64,000 nucleotides of DNA from contig NZ_AFBG01000018.1 in the NCBI RefSeq assembly GCF_000204195.1, positions 620,001-684,000 of the forward strand, written 5' to 3'. Source of the stretch: Acidovorax radicis N35. Its GTDB lineage: Bacteria > Pseudomonadota > Gammaproteobacteria > Burkholderiales > Burkholderiaceae_C. Of the stretch, positions 17,007-26,663 are shown piece by piece. The notes under the pieces are model-generated. The model worked only from the letters and a program-made list of their open reading frames with translations. It had not been told where the DNA came from and ran no database searches. A program made the position numbers and the translations under genes. The number at the start of each line of letters is the position of its first letter. Within the stretch, counting starts at the first letter, position 1.

Positions 17007-18357
17007 TGCGGCGAAAAAATTTAGAGAATTCTTCTCTGAATCGGAAGTTAAGCGTGTCTTTGATGCCAAAATTCTTGGGTCGCGGACCATGGGTTTGGAT
17101 AGGGTGGACTCAAATAATTTCGAGTCGAAGTTGGCCGCAGAAGTAGAGCTGGTGTCTAGGAAAGTGCTTCTGGGTAAATATACTTTTACCAAGTATAAAG
17201 AAAAATTGATTTCAAAAGGATTTGGAAAAAATCCCCGCCAATTGTCAATTCCGACCATTCGAGATAGGCTGACGCTCAAGATAATATGTGATTACTTGTT
17301 CTGCATATTTCCTGAGGCTAAGCCGGTTCTGCCGCAGGAGAGCGTGTTGAAAATTCGAGATGCGGTTGATTCTGGGGCTTATAAATATTTCATCAAAATA
17401 GATTTGCAGGATTTTTACCCTTCTATTGATCACGCTCTTCTTTACTCTAAGTTATACAAGAGGGCGAGGCTAGAGGAGTTTAAAAAATTGATCAGTTCCG
17501 CAGTGGAAAATCCGACGGTTGCGGAAAGTAGTGTGCATAAATTCGTCCCATCGAAGAAAGGCATCGCTCAAGGTCTTTCAATTTCGAATGTGCTGGCTGA
17601 GATATTTATGCTGGATGTTGGGCGAAAAATATCTGAAAAATACCCCGTCTTCTTCAGATTTGTAGATGATATAGTTGTCTTGACTAATGATGATCCGGTT
17701 GATGCATGTCAGCAGATATGCAAAATATTAACTTCGGAAAAGCTGAAGCCCCATCCTCTAGATGCACCCGGCTCAAAGACTCAAACAGGTATGGTCGCTG
17801 ATGGGATTGAATTTTTAGGCTATTCGATCAAGCCGGAGAAAATTTCTGTCAAGAAAAGTGGGTTGGTTAATTTTGAATCTGCATTGGTTGGGGTTTTTGC
17901 CGACTACAAGCATCGTCTCAGAAGGGCTAAAACCAATGTAGAGAAGGACGCGGTTTTGGCACGATTTAGGTGGGGTCTCAATTTAAAAATAACAGGTTGT
18001 ATATATAAAAATCAAAGATTTGGTTGGGTTTTTTATTATTCTCAAATCAATGATTTAGGCGTTTTGCGCCGCATTGATCACACTGTATCTCATTTGTGTA
18101 AGCGATTCGGTATTGTTAGTCCGCCGAATCCCAAGCGTGCTCTTAAAGCATTTTATGAGTCCAAGAGAGTCGATAAAAATAGTCACTGGTACATACCAAA
18201 CTATGATGATATGCCGATTCCTAAAGTCAGAGTTTTTTTAAATGAGGTGGGAGTGGATTTGGCGGGCCTCAATGATGTGGATGTGGCGTTGGTTTTTCAT
18301 AAGCTAGTCCGGCGTGCTACGCGAAGCCTCGAAAAGGATATCGCGAGCGTTTCTTAA
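16993..18357 (+). CDS. Reverse transcriptase of the defence-associated (UG/Abi-like) type
   Basis: The protein has 454 residues if GTG 16993, overlapping the SLATT gene by 14 bases, is used; a TTG at 16939 would give a longer overlap. RT landmarks: IPTIRDRL (86-93), motif A FIKIDLQDFYPSI with Asp137, motif B KKGIAQGLSISNVL (188-201), motif C FVDD at 223-226 (in place of the common YxDD), and a later IEFLGYSI. The roughly 170-residue C-terminal part is unassigned. I see no maturase X domain, HNH endonuclease, protease or integrase, so it is not an obvious group II intron or retroelement. Base composition and codons (AAA, TTT, ATA) differ sharply from the neighbours, indicating transfer. Confidence 0.88.
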   Translation: MSKINAAKKFREFFSESEVKRVFDAKILGSRTMGLDRVDSNNFESKLAAEVELVSRKVLLGKYTFTKYKEKLISKGFGKNPRQLSIPTIRDRLTLKIICDYLFCIFPEAKPVLPQESVLKIRDAVDSGAYKYFIKIDLQDFYPSIDHALLYSKLYKRARLEEFKKLISSAVENPTVAESSVHKFVPSKKGIAQGLSISNVLAEIFMLDVGRKISEKYPVFFRFVDDIVVLTNDDPVDACQQICKILTSEKLKPHPLDAPGSKTQTGMVADGIEFLGYSIKPEKISVKKSGLVNFESALVGVFADYKHRLRRAKTNVEKDAVLARFRWGLNLKITGCIYKNQRFGWVFYYSQINDLGVLRRIDHTVSHLCKRFGIVSPPNPKRALKAFYESKRVDKNSHWYIPNYDDMPIPKVRVFLNEVGVDLAGLNDVDVALVFHKLVRRATRSLEKDIASVS

Positions 18358-18574
18358 CTTGCTTGCCAGATCGTGCAAATGTTTCTGAGCACGTGTTATT
18401 GAACGTCGTTGCCATATATCAAAAACGTGTTCCAACATAATTCATCACGGGAGATTGCTTTGGTCTGAATTGGGTCAAAGTTCAGTCTTGCCCGGCCAAA
18501 GTAGACCGCATAGCATCCCTGTCAAGCGCCCACCCCCATGAGGTGCTGCACAAGAACATGACAGGAGACAAGCC

Positions 18575-19822
18575 TTGCCATCCACCCGCTGGAGTCACTG
18601 CGGCGCCGAAGACCTGGACGTCTTGCAGACCATCTTCTGGTCCGCCGGCGCGTCGCGCAATGCGCTCGCGCAGCGCTTGGCCTATTCCAAGAGCAAGGCC
18701 AACGCCATGGTCGCGGCGCTGCTGGACGAGGGCCTGCTCGACGAAGTGGGCCTGCAGGAATCCTCAGGCGGTCGGCGGGCCGAAACCCTGCGTTTGAGCG
18801 AAACCCTGGGCGTGGTCATTGGCGCCGACCTGGGCGCGACCAGCATGCAGGTGGCCATCATGCGGCCCGACATGACGGTGCTGGCGCGTCACCGCGAGCC
18901 CATCGATGTGCGCCAGGGGCCGGGCGTGATCCTGGCGCGGCTGCGCGGGTTGATGCGGGAGCTGATGGCGCGCTGCGGGCTGGCGGCGTCGCAGGTCATT
19001 GCCATCGGCATGGGCCTGCCGGGGCCGGTGGATTTTGAAAGCGGCCAGCTCGTCAATCCGCCGCTGATGCCCGACTGGGACGGCTTTTCGATCCGCGACT
19101 ACCTGCGCGAGGCGTTTGCCGCGCCGGTGTTTGTGGACAACGACGTGAACCTGATGGCGCTGGGCGAGCTGTGGCGGCTGCAGCGCAATCTGCCCAACTT
19201 CCTCGTGATCAAGGTCGGCACGGGCATTGGCTGCGGCATCGTGTGCCACGGGCAGGTGTACCGGGGCGCCAATGGCTCGGCCGGCGACGTGGGCCACATC
19301 TGCGTGGACCAAAGCGGGCCGCGCTGCCACTGCGGCAACCAGGGCTGTGTGGAGGCCATGGCCGCCGCGCCCGCCATGGCGCGCATGGCGATGGAGGCCG
19401 TGGAGCGCGGCGAGAGCGCGATGCTGGCCGAGCGCCTGTTGGCCACCGGCACGCTGACCACCGAGGACGTGGCCCAGGCCAGCCGTGCGGGCGATGTGGC
19501 GGCCAACGCGATCATCCAGCGCGCGGGCAGCCTGGTGGGGCAGATGCTGGCGTCCATCGTGAATTTCTTCAACCCGTCGCATGTATTCATTGCGGGGCGG
19601 GTGACGGACATGGGGCCGCTGTTCCTCGCGTCGGTGCGGCAGAGCGTGTACCACCGGTCGCTGGCGCTGTCCACGCGGCACCTAGAGATCCAATACGCGC
19701 CGCTGGCCGACGATGCGGGCGTGGTGGGCGCGGGCGTGCTGGCCATGCAGGAAAGTTTGGCGCGGTCTTCTTCACGGCCGACCGCAGCGGTTGGCGTTGC
19801 AACGGCAGGAGCGATGCGATGA
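18575..19822 (+). CDS. ROK-family transcriptional regulator
   Basis: A 415-residue NagC/XylR-type protein: N-terminal winged helix (SRNALAQRLAYSKSKANAMVAALLDEGLL, about 27-55), then the ROK ATPase-like fold with VIGADLGATSMQVA (about 86-99) and the zinc motif CHCGNQGCVE. The TTG at 18575 is preceded by ACAGGAGACA and is taken as the start. It overlaps the ABC ATPase gene by four bases (ATGA). It probably represses this operon and is released by the imported sugar or its phosphate. Confidence 0.9.
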   Translation: MPSTRWSHCGAEDLDVLQTIFWSAGASRNALAQRLAYSKSKANAMVAALLDEGLLDEVGLQESSGGRRAETLRLSETLGVVIGADLGATSMQVAIMRPDMTVLARHREPIDVRQGPGVILARLRGLMRELMARCGLAASQVIAIGMGLPGPVDFESGQLVNPPLMPDWDGFSIRDYLREAFAAPVFVDNDVNLMALGELWRLQRNLPNFLVIKVGTGIGCGIVCHGQVYRGANGSAGDVGHICVDQSGPRCHCGNQGCVEAMAAAPAMARMAMEAVERGESAMLAERLLATGTLTTEDVAQASRAGDVAANAIIQRAGSLVGQMLASIVNFFNPSHVFIAGRVTDMGPLFLASVRQSVYHRSLALSTRHLEIQYAPLADDAGVVGAGVLAMQESLARSSSRPTAAVGVATAGAMR

Positions 19823-21396
19823 GTGTGGCCGTCGAGTTCCGCAATGTGACCAAGGAGTTTGGCCCGGTGCGCGTGCTGCACGGCGTGGGCTTTGCACTGC
19901 AGCCGGGCCGGGTGTACGGCCTGCTGGGCGAGAACGGCGCGGGCAAGTCCACGTTGATGAAGATTTTGGCCGGGTACGAGAGCCCCACCACCGGCGAGGT
20001 GGTGGTGGACGGCGCAGTGCGCGCCCCGGGCGGCGGATCGCGCGCGGCCGAGGCGCAGGGCATTGTGCTGATCCACCAAGAGTTCAACCTGGCGGACGAC
20101 CTGACGATTGCGCAGAACATCTTCCTGGGCCATGAGATCAAGAAGGGCTTCTTTCTGCCGCCGGGCCGCCCCAAGGCAGAAAGCGGCCCCCTCGGGGGGC
20201 AGGGAGCGACACGCAGTGCGCGACCGTGGGGGTCATGGTTTCTGGACGACAAGGCGATGCGCGAGAAGACGCGCGAGGCGCTTGCCAAAGTGGGCTTGCC
20301 GCTGGACCCGGACACGCGGGTGCGCAAGCTCATCGTGGCCGAAAAGCAGCTGGTGGAGATTGCCCGCGCGCTGGCCCGCAATGCGCGCCTGCTCATCATG
20401 GACGAGCCCACCGCCACGCTGACCCCCGGAGAGACGGAGCGCCTGTTTGCGCTGATGGCCGGGCTGAAGGCTGCGGGCGTGACCATCATCTACATATCGC
20501 ACAAGCTCGATGAAGTGGAGCGCACCACCGACGAGGTGGTGGTGATGCGCGACGGCTTGCTGGTGGCGCGCGAGCCCACGGCCAGCGTCACCCGGCGGCA
20601 GATGGCCAACCTGATGGTGGGCCGCGAGCTGGCGGATTTGTTCCCGCCCAAGCTGCCCGCGCCTGCGGGTGGAGAGCCCGCCATTAAGGTGCGTGGCCTC
20701 TCGGTGCCGGGCTGGGCCGAGGACGTGAGTTTTGAAGTGCGGCGCGGCGAGATTCTGGGCTTTGCCGGGCTGGTGGGCGCTGGCCGCACCGAGCTGTTTG
20801 AAGGCCTGCTGGGCCTGCGCCCGCGCTCGGCCGGCACGGTGGAACTGGCGGGCAAGCCGGTGAATTTGAAAAGCCCGCGCGATGCGGCGCGCCATGGCCT
20901 GACGTACCTGAGCGAAGACCGGAAAGGCAAGGGCCTGCACGTGCACTTTGCCCTGCGGCCCAACCTGACGCTGATGGCGCTGGAGCGCTATGCCAAGCCC
21001 TGGCTCGACCCGGCGGCCGAGCAGACCGCGCTGCGCGCTGCGGTGCAGGAGTTCGGCATCCGCACGGGGTCGCTGGACGTGCGCGCGTCGTCACTATCCG
21101 GCGGCAACCAGCAAAAGCTGGCGCTGGCCAAGGTGCTGCACCCCGGCCCCAGCGTGGTGGTGCTGGACGAGCCCACGCGCGGCGTGGACGTGGGCGCCAA
21201 GCGCGAGATTTATCACCTGGTGCAGCGCCTGGCAGAGCAGGGGCTGGCGGTGGTGGTGATTTCTTCCGAACTGATGGAGCTGATCGGCCTGTGCCACCGC
21301 GTGGCGGTGATGCGCGCCGGGCGGCTGCAGACCACGCTCCAAGAACCTAATTTGACCGAAGAGGAGTTGATCGCTCATGCCACAGGTACCCGCTGA
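19819..21396 (+). CDS. Sugar ABC transporter, tandem ATP-binding protein
   Basis: A 525-residue protein with two nucleotide-binding halves as in RbsA/XylG/MglA. The first has Walker [10 protein letters not shown] (37-45) and Walker [12 protein letters not shown]. The second has the degenerate P-loop [24 protein letters not shown] and [16 protein letters not shown]. Residues about 111-140 ([15 protein letters not shown]...) are an in-frame insertion made of repeat B DNA, between the first-half Q-loop region and the helical domain. Neighbours are a permease and a binding protein. It works at the inner membrane to drive import of a pentose-like sugar or polyol. Confidence 0.92.
   Translation: MSVAVEFRNVTKEFGPVRVLHGVGFALQPGRVYGLLGENGAGKSTLMKILAGYESPTTGEVVVDGAVRAPGGGSRAAEAQGIVLIHQEFNLADDLTIAQNIFLGHEIKKGFFLPPGRPKAESGPLGGQGATRSARPWGSWFLDDKAMREKTREALAKVGLPLDPDTRVRKLIVAEKQLVEIARALARNARLLIMDEPTATLTPGETERLFALMAGLKAAGVTIIYISHKLDEVERTTDEVVVMRDGLLVAREPTASVTRRQMANLMVGRELADLFPPKLPAPAGGEPAIKVRGLSVPGWAEDVSFEVRRGEILGFAGLVGAGRTELFEGLLGLRPRSAGTVELAGKPVNLKSPRDAARHGLTYLSEDRKGKGLHVHFALRPNLTLMALERYAKPWLDPAAEQTALRAAVQEFGIRTGSLDVRASSLSGGNQQKLALAKVLHPGPSVVVLDEPTRGVDVGAKREIYHLVQRLAEQGLAVVVISSELMELIGLCHRVAVMRAGRLQTTLQEPNLTEEELIAHATGTR
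20151..20238 (+). repeat. Dispersed repeat B inside ABC ATPase gene
   Basis: Core CCCCTCGGGGGGCAG, then ACGCAGTGCG and GTGGGGGTCAT. The same core occurs within the acyltransferase gene at 27325-27392. It is read in frame without stops here. Confidence 0.78.
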
Positions 21397-22393
21397 AAAC
21401 GCAACCACCGCAGCGGGCCGCCACGGCGGCGCCACGGCCTGGTGGGGCAAGCTGCACGGGCTGGGCCCGGTCATCGGGCTGGTGCTGCTGTGCATTGCAG
21501 GCACGCTGCTCAACAGCAACTTCGCCACTTACGACAACGTGATGAACGTGCTCACGCGCACGGCCTTCATCGGCATCATCGCGGTGGGCATGTGCTTTGT
21601 GATCATCTCGGGCGGCATCGACCTGTCGGTGGGGTCGATGGCGGCGCTGATTGCAGGCTCGGTCATCTTGTTCATGAACGCGATGGCCCCCGTGCTGGGC
21701 TCGCCCATGGCGGCCGTGGTGGTGGGCATGCTGCTGGCGGTGGTGCTGGGCGCGGTGTTCGGGCTGGTGCACGGCCTTCTCATCACCAAGGGGCGCATCG
21801 AGCCCTTCATCGTGACGCTGGGCACGCTCGGCATCTTCCGTGCGTACCTCACGTATTTCTCAAACGGCGGGGCCATCACGCTGGAGAACGATCTGTCGGA
21901 CATCTACAGCCCGGTGTACTACGCCAACCTGCTGGGTGTGCCCATCCCCGTGTGGATCTTCTTGCTGGTGGCTGTCATCGGCGGCGTGATCCTGAACCGC
22001 ACGGCCTATGGCCGCTATGTGCAGGCCATCGGCTCCAACGAGCAGGTGGCGCAGTACGCCGCGGTGGACGTGCACAAGATCAAGATCCTCACGTACATGC
22101 TGCTCGGGGTGTGCGTGGGCATTGCCACGCTGCTGTACGTGCCGCGCCTGGGCTCTGCATCGCCCACCACGGGGCTGCTGTGGGAGCTGGAGGCGATCGC
22201 TGCGGTGATCGTGGGCGGCACGGTGTTGAAGGGCGGGGCGGGCAGCATCACCGGCACGGTGGTGGGCGCGATCCTGCTGTCGGTCATCAGCAATATCTTG
22301 AACCTGACCAGCATCATCAGCGTGTACCTGAATGCGGCGGTGCAGGGGTTCGTGATCATTGCGGTGGCGTTCATGCAGCGCGGCAAACGGTGA
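21377..22393 (+). CDS. Sugar ABC transporter permease
   Basis: A 338-residue integral membrane protein of the RbsC/XylH type with about eight to ten hydrophobic segments. The cytoplasmic and pore signature is [20 protein letters not shown] near 75-93. Late in the protein [24 protein letters not shown] is the usual family motif. It overlaps the ATPase gene by 20 bases, so translation is coupled. It forms the membrane channel with the 19819 ATPase and the 22610 binding protein. Confidence 0.93.
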   Translation: MPQVPAENATTAAGRHGGATAWWGKLHGLGPVIGLVLLCIAGTLLNSNFATYDNVMNVLTRTAFIGIIAVGMCFVIISGGIDLSVGSMAALIAGSVILFMNAMAPVLGSPMAAVVVGMLLAVVLGAVFGLVHGLLITKGRIEPFIVTLGTLGIFRAYLTYFSNGGAITLENDLSDIYSPVYYANLLGVPIPVWIFLLVAVIGGVILNRTAYGRYVQAIGSNEQVAQYAAVDVHKIKILTYMLLGVCVGIATLLYVPRLGSASPTTGLLWELEAIAAVIVGGTVLKGGAGSITGTVVGAILLSVISNILNLTSIISVYLNAAVQGFVIIAVAFMQRGKR

Positions 22394-22609
22394 CGGAGTG
22401 GCCGGAACAACTCTCCTGGCGTTGTTGCTGCCCGCGCTTGTATTTCGTCGTGCTCATCGCACTGCCTGCGACACAGCGCCTAGCCAGGACCGCTTCGCTG
22501 AGTTTTCCAGCCACTCTTGACGTGAATTTATTTTTCGAGGTGTTCCCCAGTCGGCCAGGCTTTCATGGCCATTTTTCAGCAAAGCAACAGCAACAGGAGA
22601 CAACGCATC

Positions 22610-23593
22610 ATGAATAGCAAGACATCTACTTTCACCCGCCGCCTGGCCCTCTCGGCCGTGGGCGCCGCAGCAGCGCTGGCGCTGGCCGGCCCCGCCGTGG
22701 CGCAAGCCAACAAGACAGTGGTGGGCGTGGCCATTCCGTCGGCCACGCACGGCTTCACGGGCGGCATCGTGTACTGGGCCAACCAGGCCAAGAAGGACCT
22801 GGAGAAGGCCCACCCCGGCCTGCAGGTCATCGTGAAGACGGCAGGCGGCGCGCCCGAGCAGGCCAACCAGCTGCAGGACTTGGTCACGGTGAACAAGATC
22901 AACGCATTGGTCATCTTCCCGTTCGAATCGGCGGCGCTGACCAAGCCCGTGGCCCAGGTCAAGGCCAAGGGTGTGTACGTGACGGTGGTGGACCGCGGCC
23001 TGACCGACACCAGCGCGCAGGACGCGTATGTGGCCGGTGACAACACGGCGTTTGGCAAGATTCCGGCCGAGTACATCGCCAAGGCGCTGAACGGCAAGGG
23101 CAACGTGGTGGCCATGCGCGGCATTGCGACCACGCTGGACAACGAGCGCATGGACGCGTTCAACGCGGTGCTGAAGAACCACCCCGACATCAAGCTGTTG
23201 GACGCCAAGTACGCCAACTGGAACCGCGACGACGCCTTCAAGGTGATGCAGGACTACCTGACGCGCTTCCCGCAGATCGACGCGGTGTGGGCGGCCGACG
23301 ACGACATGGCCGTGGGCGTGCTCAAGGCCATCGAGCAGGCCAAGCGCAAGGACATCAAGTTGGTGTTCGGCGGCGCGGGTGCCAAGGGCATGATCAAGAC
23401 GCTGGCCGACGGCAGCAACCCGCTGATCCAGGCCAACGTGTCGTATAGCCCCAAGTTCATTTACGACTCGATCAAGCTCACGGCCGAGGCGCGCATCAAG
23501 GGCGAGAAGCTGCCTGCGACGACGATCATCCCGTCGGTGCTGATCACGAAGGAAAACGCCAAGAGCTTCTACTTCCCAGACTCGCCATTCTGA
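22610..23593 (+). CDS. Periplasmic sugar-binding protein
   Basis: A 327-residue protein from ATG 22610 after CAGGAGACAA. The signal peptide contains [24 protein letters not shown], cleaved near 32. The mature part has the type I periplasmic-binding fold ([28 protein letters not shown], then [12 protein letters not shown]), like ribose- and xylose-binding proteins. It is separated from the permease by 216 bases with no gene visible. It captures the substrate for the transporter. The exact sugar cannot be read from sequence. Confidence 0.92.
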   Translation: MNSKTSTFTRRLALSAVGAAAALALAGPAVAQANKTVVGVAIPSATHGFTGGIVYWANQAKKDLEKAHPGLQVIVKTAGGAPEQANQLQDLVTVNKINALVIFPFESAALTKPVAQVKAKGVYVTVVDRGLTDTSAQDAYVAGDNTAFGKIPAEYIAKALNGKGNVVAMRGIATTLDNERMDAFNAVLKNHPDIKLLDAKYANWNRDDAFKVMQDYLTRFPQIDAVWAADDDMAVGVLKAIEQAKRKDIKLVFGGAGAKGMIKTLADGSNPLIQANVSYSPKFIYDSIKLTAEARIKGEKLPATTIIPSVLITKENAKSFYFPDSPF

Positions 23594-23598
23594 TGGTG

Positions 23599-23662
23599 TT
23601 TTTGAGTCAAATAGGCCTCTAGCGCTTATCCATAAAGCGCAAGCAGCTATTGAAAATATAGC
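23599..23662 (+). repeat. Dispersed repeat A, copy 4
   Basis: It contains GGCCTCTAGCGCTTATCC, AAAGCGCAAGCAGCTATTG and AAAATATAGC, between the binding protein and the isomerase gene. Confidence 0.88.
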
Positions 23663-23708
23663 TGCTTGTCGCTTCGCACCTGCAACCCCACGCCCCTTGG
23701 GAGCCGCC

Positions 23709-24719
23709 ATGCCAAGACCCGTCACCCTTTTCACCGGCCAGTGGGCCGACCTGCCGTTGGCAGAACTCGCGCCGCTGGCACGCAGCATGGGCTACGACGG
23801 CCTGGAGTTGGCCTGCTGGGGCGACCATTTCAACGTGCAGGAGGCGCTGTCGTCGCCCCAGTACGTCAAAGACAAACACGCACTGCTGGCCCAGCACGGC
23901 CTGCAGTGTTTTGCCATCGGCAACCACCTGGTGGGCCAGGCGGTGTGTGACCTGATCGACGAGCGCCACCATGCCATCCTGCTGCCCCACGTGTGGGGCA
24001 ACGGCGAGCCCGAGGGCGTGCGCCAGCGGGCTGCCGCCGAGCTGGCTGACACCGCGCGCGCGGCTGCGGCGTTCGGCGTGAAGACGGTCACTGGCTTCAC
24101 GGGCTCGTCGGTGTGGCATTCGATCTACGCGTTTCCGCCCACTACGCAGGCGTATTGGGACAAGGGGTTCGTGGACTTCGCAGACCGCTTCGGCCCCATC
24201 CTCGATGTGTTCGAGGAGCACGACATCAACTTCGCGCTAGAGGTGCACCCCACCGAGATCGCGTTCGACATCGCCTCGGCCGAGCGTGCGGTTGCAGCCG
24301 TCAACCAGCACCGGCGCTTCGGCTTCAACTACGACCCGAGCCACCTGGCCTACCAGGGCGTGGACTACGTGAAGTTCATCCGCCGGTTTGCCGACCGCAT
24401 CTACAACGCGCACATGAAGGACGTGTGGTGGGGCAAGGGCGACGGCACGGTGGGCACCTTCGGCGGGCACACCAGCTTTGGCGATGCGCGGCGCAACTGG
24501 GACTTTCGCAGCGTGGGGCGCGGGATGATCGATTTCGAATCCATCATCGTCGCGCTCAACGACATCGGCTACCAGGGCCCCCTCTCGGTGGAGTGGGAGG
24601 ACAGCCGCATGGACCGCGTGCACGGCGCCACCGAGAGCGCGGCGTTCTGCAAGCGGCTCGACTTCAAGCCCGCTGCCGGCGCGTTCGACGCCGTATTTGC
24701 ACGCGACAAGCAGGCCTAG
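23709..24719 (+). CDS. Sugar phosphate isomerase/epimerase, TIM barrel
   Basis: A 336-residue protein from ATG 23709 (GGGAGCC upstream). The AP-endonuclease-2/xylose-isomerase-like barrel is recognised from [14 protein letters not shown] (about 30-43), [30 protein letters not shown] and [14 protein letters not shown], which place the metal-binding Glu, Asp and His residues at strand ends. It is probably an isomerase or epimerase for the imported sugar or its oxidised form. It is paired with the Gfo/Idh/MocA dehydrogenase, the common combination in inositol- and rare-sugar-degrading operons. Confidence 0.88.
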   Translation: MPRPVTLFTGQWADLPLAELAPLARSMGYDGLELACWGDHFNVQEALSSPQYVKDKHALLAQHGLQCFAIGNHLVGQAVCDLIDERHHAILLPHVWGNGEPEGVRQRAAAELADTARAAAAFGVKTVTGFTGSSVWHSIYAFPPTTQAYWDKGFVDFADRFGPILDVFEEHDINFALEVHPTEIAFDIASAERAVAAVNQHRRFGFNYDPSHLAYQGVDYVKFIRRFADRIYNAHMKDVWWGKGDGTVGTFGGHTSFGDARRNWDFRSVGRGMIDFESIIVALNDIGYQGPLSVEWEDSRMDRVHGATESAAFCKRLDFKPAAGAFDAVFARDKQA

Positions 24720-24775
24720 CCGCGCTCCGTCCATAAACCGATAACAACAACACACAGCGAGCAAAGGCGTTTCGT

Positions 24776-25960
24776 ATGTCCAGTGAAAGAAAGCTCCGCT
24801 ACGCCATGGTCGGGGGCGGTCACGGCGCCTTCATCGGCGCGGTGCACCGCAAGGCCATGGCGCTCGACGGCCAGTTTGAACTGGTGGCTGGCGCGCTGTC
24901 ATCCTCGCCCGAGCGGGCCCGCGCGTCCGGCGCCGAGCTGGGCCTGGCGGACGACCGCAACCACGGCAGCTGGCAGGACCTGCTGGCCGACGAGCTGCGC
25001 CGCAGCCCCGATGAGCGCATCGACCTGGTGAGCATCGTCACCCCCAACCATGTGCACCACCCGGTGGCCCTGGCCTTTGTGCAGGCGGGCTTTCATGTGG
25101 TGTGCGACAAGCCGCTGGTGCACACCAGCGCGCAGGCCGATGAGCTGGTGGCGGCGGTGAAGAAGGCCGGCACCGTGTTCGGCGTGACCTACAACTACAC
25201 CGGCTACCCCATGGTGCGCGAGGCCCGCCACCTGGTGCACAGCGGTGCCCTGGGCACGCTGCGCAAGGTCACCGTGGAATACAACCAGGGCTGGCTGGCC
25301 ACGGCGGTGGAGCAGGGCGGCAGCAACAAGCAGGCCGACTGGCGGCTGGACCCGGCCCGCAGCGGCGCGGTGGGCACCATGGGCGACATCGGATCGCACG
25401 CCGAGAACCTGGCCGCCACCGTCACCGGCCAGCGGCCCGAGGCGCTGTGCGCCGACCTCACCACCTTCGGCGCAGGCCGCCAGCTGGACGACGATGCGCA
25501 ACTGCTGCTGCGCTATGCGGGCGGCGCACGCGGCGTGATCGTTGCGTCGCAGGTGGCGGCGGGGCTGGAGAACGATGTGCGGCTGCAGGTGTCCGGCACG
25601 CTGGGCACGCTGGTGTGGCGCCAGGAAGACCCCAACCACCTGGTGCATTCGCCGGTGGACGGGCCGCGCCGCATCCTCACGCGCGGCTCGCCGTGGCTCA
25701 GCGAATCGGCGCTGCGCGCGGGGCGCATTCCGGCGGGGCATCCGGAGGCTTTCATCGAAGCGTTTGCCAACGTCTACCTGGGCGTGGCGGCGGACATCCG
25801 CGCCCGGGCAGCAGGCAGAACAGCGAGCGCGCTGGAGGCCGACTACCCGCGCGTGGAAGATGGGGCCGAGGGCGTGCGCTTCATCGAAAAGGTGGTGGAG
25901 TCTGCAGGCAGCGAGCGCAAGTGGACCGCATTGGCAAACGGCGCCGGCCCGAAAATTTGA
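24776..25960 (+). CDS. Gfo/Idh/MocA-family dehydrogenase
   Basis: A 394-residue NAD(P)-dependent oxidoreductase: N-terminal Rossmann segment [19 protein letters not shown] (about 9-27), the conserved CDKPLVHT containing the family Lys-Pro (about 120), then the C-terminal alpha/beta domain with DIGSHAENL, whose His is in the catalytic position. It probably oxidises a sugar or polyol hydroxyl. It is the last gene of the uptake operon and starts 56 bases after the isomerase gene. Confidence 0.9.
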   Translation: MSSERKLRYAMVGGGHGAFIGAVHRKAMALDGQFELVAGALSSSPERARASGAELGLADDRNHGSWQDLLADELRRSPDERIDLVSIVTPNHVHHPVALAFVQAGFHVVCDKPLVHTSAQADELVAAVKKAGTVFGVTYNYTGYPMVREARHLVHSGALGTLRKVTVEYNQGWLATAVEQGGSNKQADWRLDPARSGAVGTMGDIGSHAENLAATVTGQRPEALCADLTTFGAGRQLDDDAQLLLRYAGGARGVIVASQVAAGLENDVRLQVSGTLGTLVWRQEDPNHLVHSPVDGPRRILTRGSPWLSESALRAGRIPAGHPEAFIEAFANVYLGVAADIRARAAGRTASALEADYPRVEDGAEGVRFIEKVVESAGSERKWTALANGAGPKI

Positions 25961-26013
25961 ATGAAATCAGCCTTTAGCGCTTAGCTAGGAAGCGCTAGAC
26001 GCTATCTATTTGT
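25961..26013 (+). repeat. Dispersed repeat A, copy 5
   Basis: It contains CCTTTAGCGCTTAG, AAGCGCTAGACGCTATC, directly after the dehydrogenase stop; a divergent copy. Confidence 0.75.
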
Positions 26014-26043
26014 GAGCGTTTTCAGGCCCTGAGCGCACGCTAG

Positions 26044-26394
26044 TTAGTTGCCTGCTAGCTGAAACCGCTGGTCAAAGTTCATCTTGCCCAGCACACGCAG
26101 TGCTGCCGTGCGGGTGGCGTTGTCGACCTTGCTGATGTCCAGGCTGTAGCGCTTGGCGGTGGACACCACATCCACGCTTTTGGGGCCCCACTGCACGGCC
26201 ACCAGCAGGGCGGGGCGCTGGCCCGCTTCGGCGCCCACCGACACACCACGCTGCTCGGGCCGCAGCATGAACTCCAGCCGGGGGGTGCGCACCAGTGTGA
26301 GGCGGTGGGCTCCTTGCGGGCCGAGCGCGAACGAGACGACCCAGTCGTCTTCGTCTTCCACCGTCAGAAACGGGACATGCTGGGGAGCGGCCAT
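26044..26394 (-). CDS. Hypothetical protein, 116 residues
   Basis: No family recognised. It is mostly beta-rich with charged start (FLTVEDEDDWVVSFALGPQG) and a C-terminal YSLDISKVDNATRTAALRVLGKM segment. There is no signal peptide or membrane helix. It is convergent with the dehydrogenase gene. The 269-base gap upstream (to 26664) shows no other gene. Coding bias in this frame is plausible for GC-rich DNA, so I consider it real but cannot give a function. Confidence 0.6.
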   Translation of the reverse strand: MAAPQHVPFLTVEDEDDWVVSFALGPQGAHRLTLVRTPRLEFMLRPEQRGVSVGAEAGQRPALLVAVQWGPKSVDVVSTAKRYSLDISKVDNATRTAALRVLGKMNFDQRFQLAGN

Positions 26395-26663
26395 GAATAA
26401 GGGGCTTTGGGGTTACGGGCGGGCGGATGGGCCGCCGTGGTGCACAACCCGTGGTGCGGGCGGCCGCCAGTATGCCGTTGCAAAAGCTGTGCCGAGGTCG
26501 GGAGAACCCGAGGTTGGGCACATCCAACGCGGCATTGGTGTTGTCAGCTTGGTGCAAGCTGGCGTGGGCCCAAGCTGGCGATGGGCCACACGGGCGACGA
26601 AATGTGCCCCGATGCTGGCCGCCCAAAGATGCTCCGGCGGCCATGGAGCGGCTTTGCGCCGGC

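Noticed and set aside
16993-18357. Group II intron or retron
   Set aside because: No maturase or endonuclease domain, no intron-like RNA, and no msr/msd arrangement could be recognised; the SLATT partner points elsewhere.
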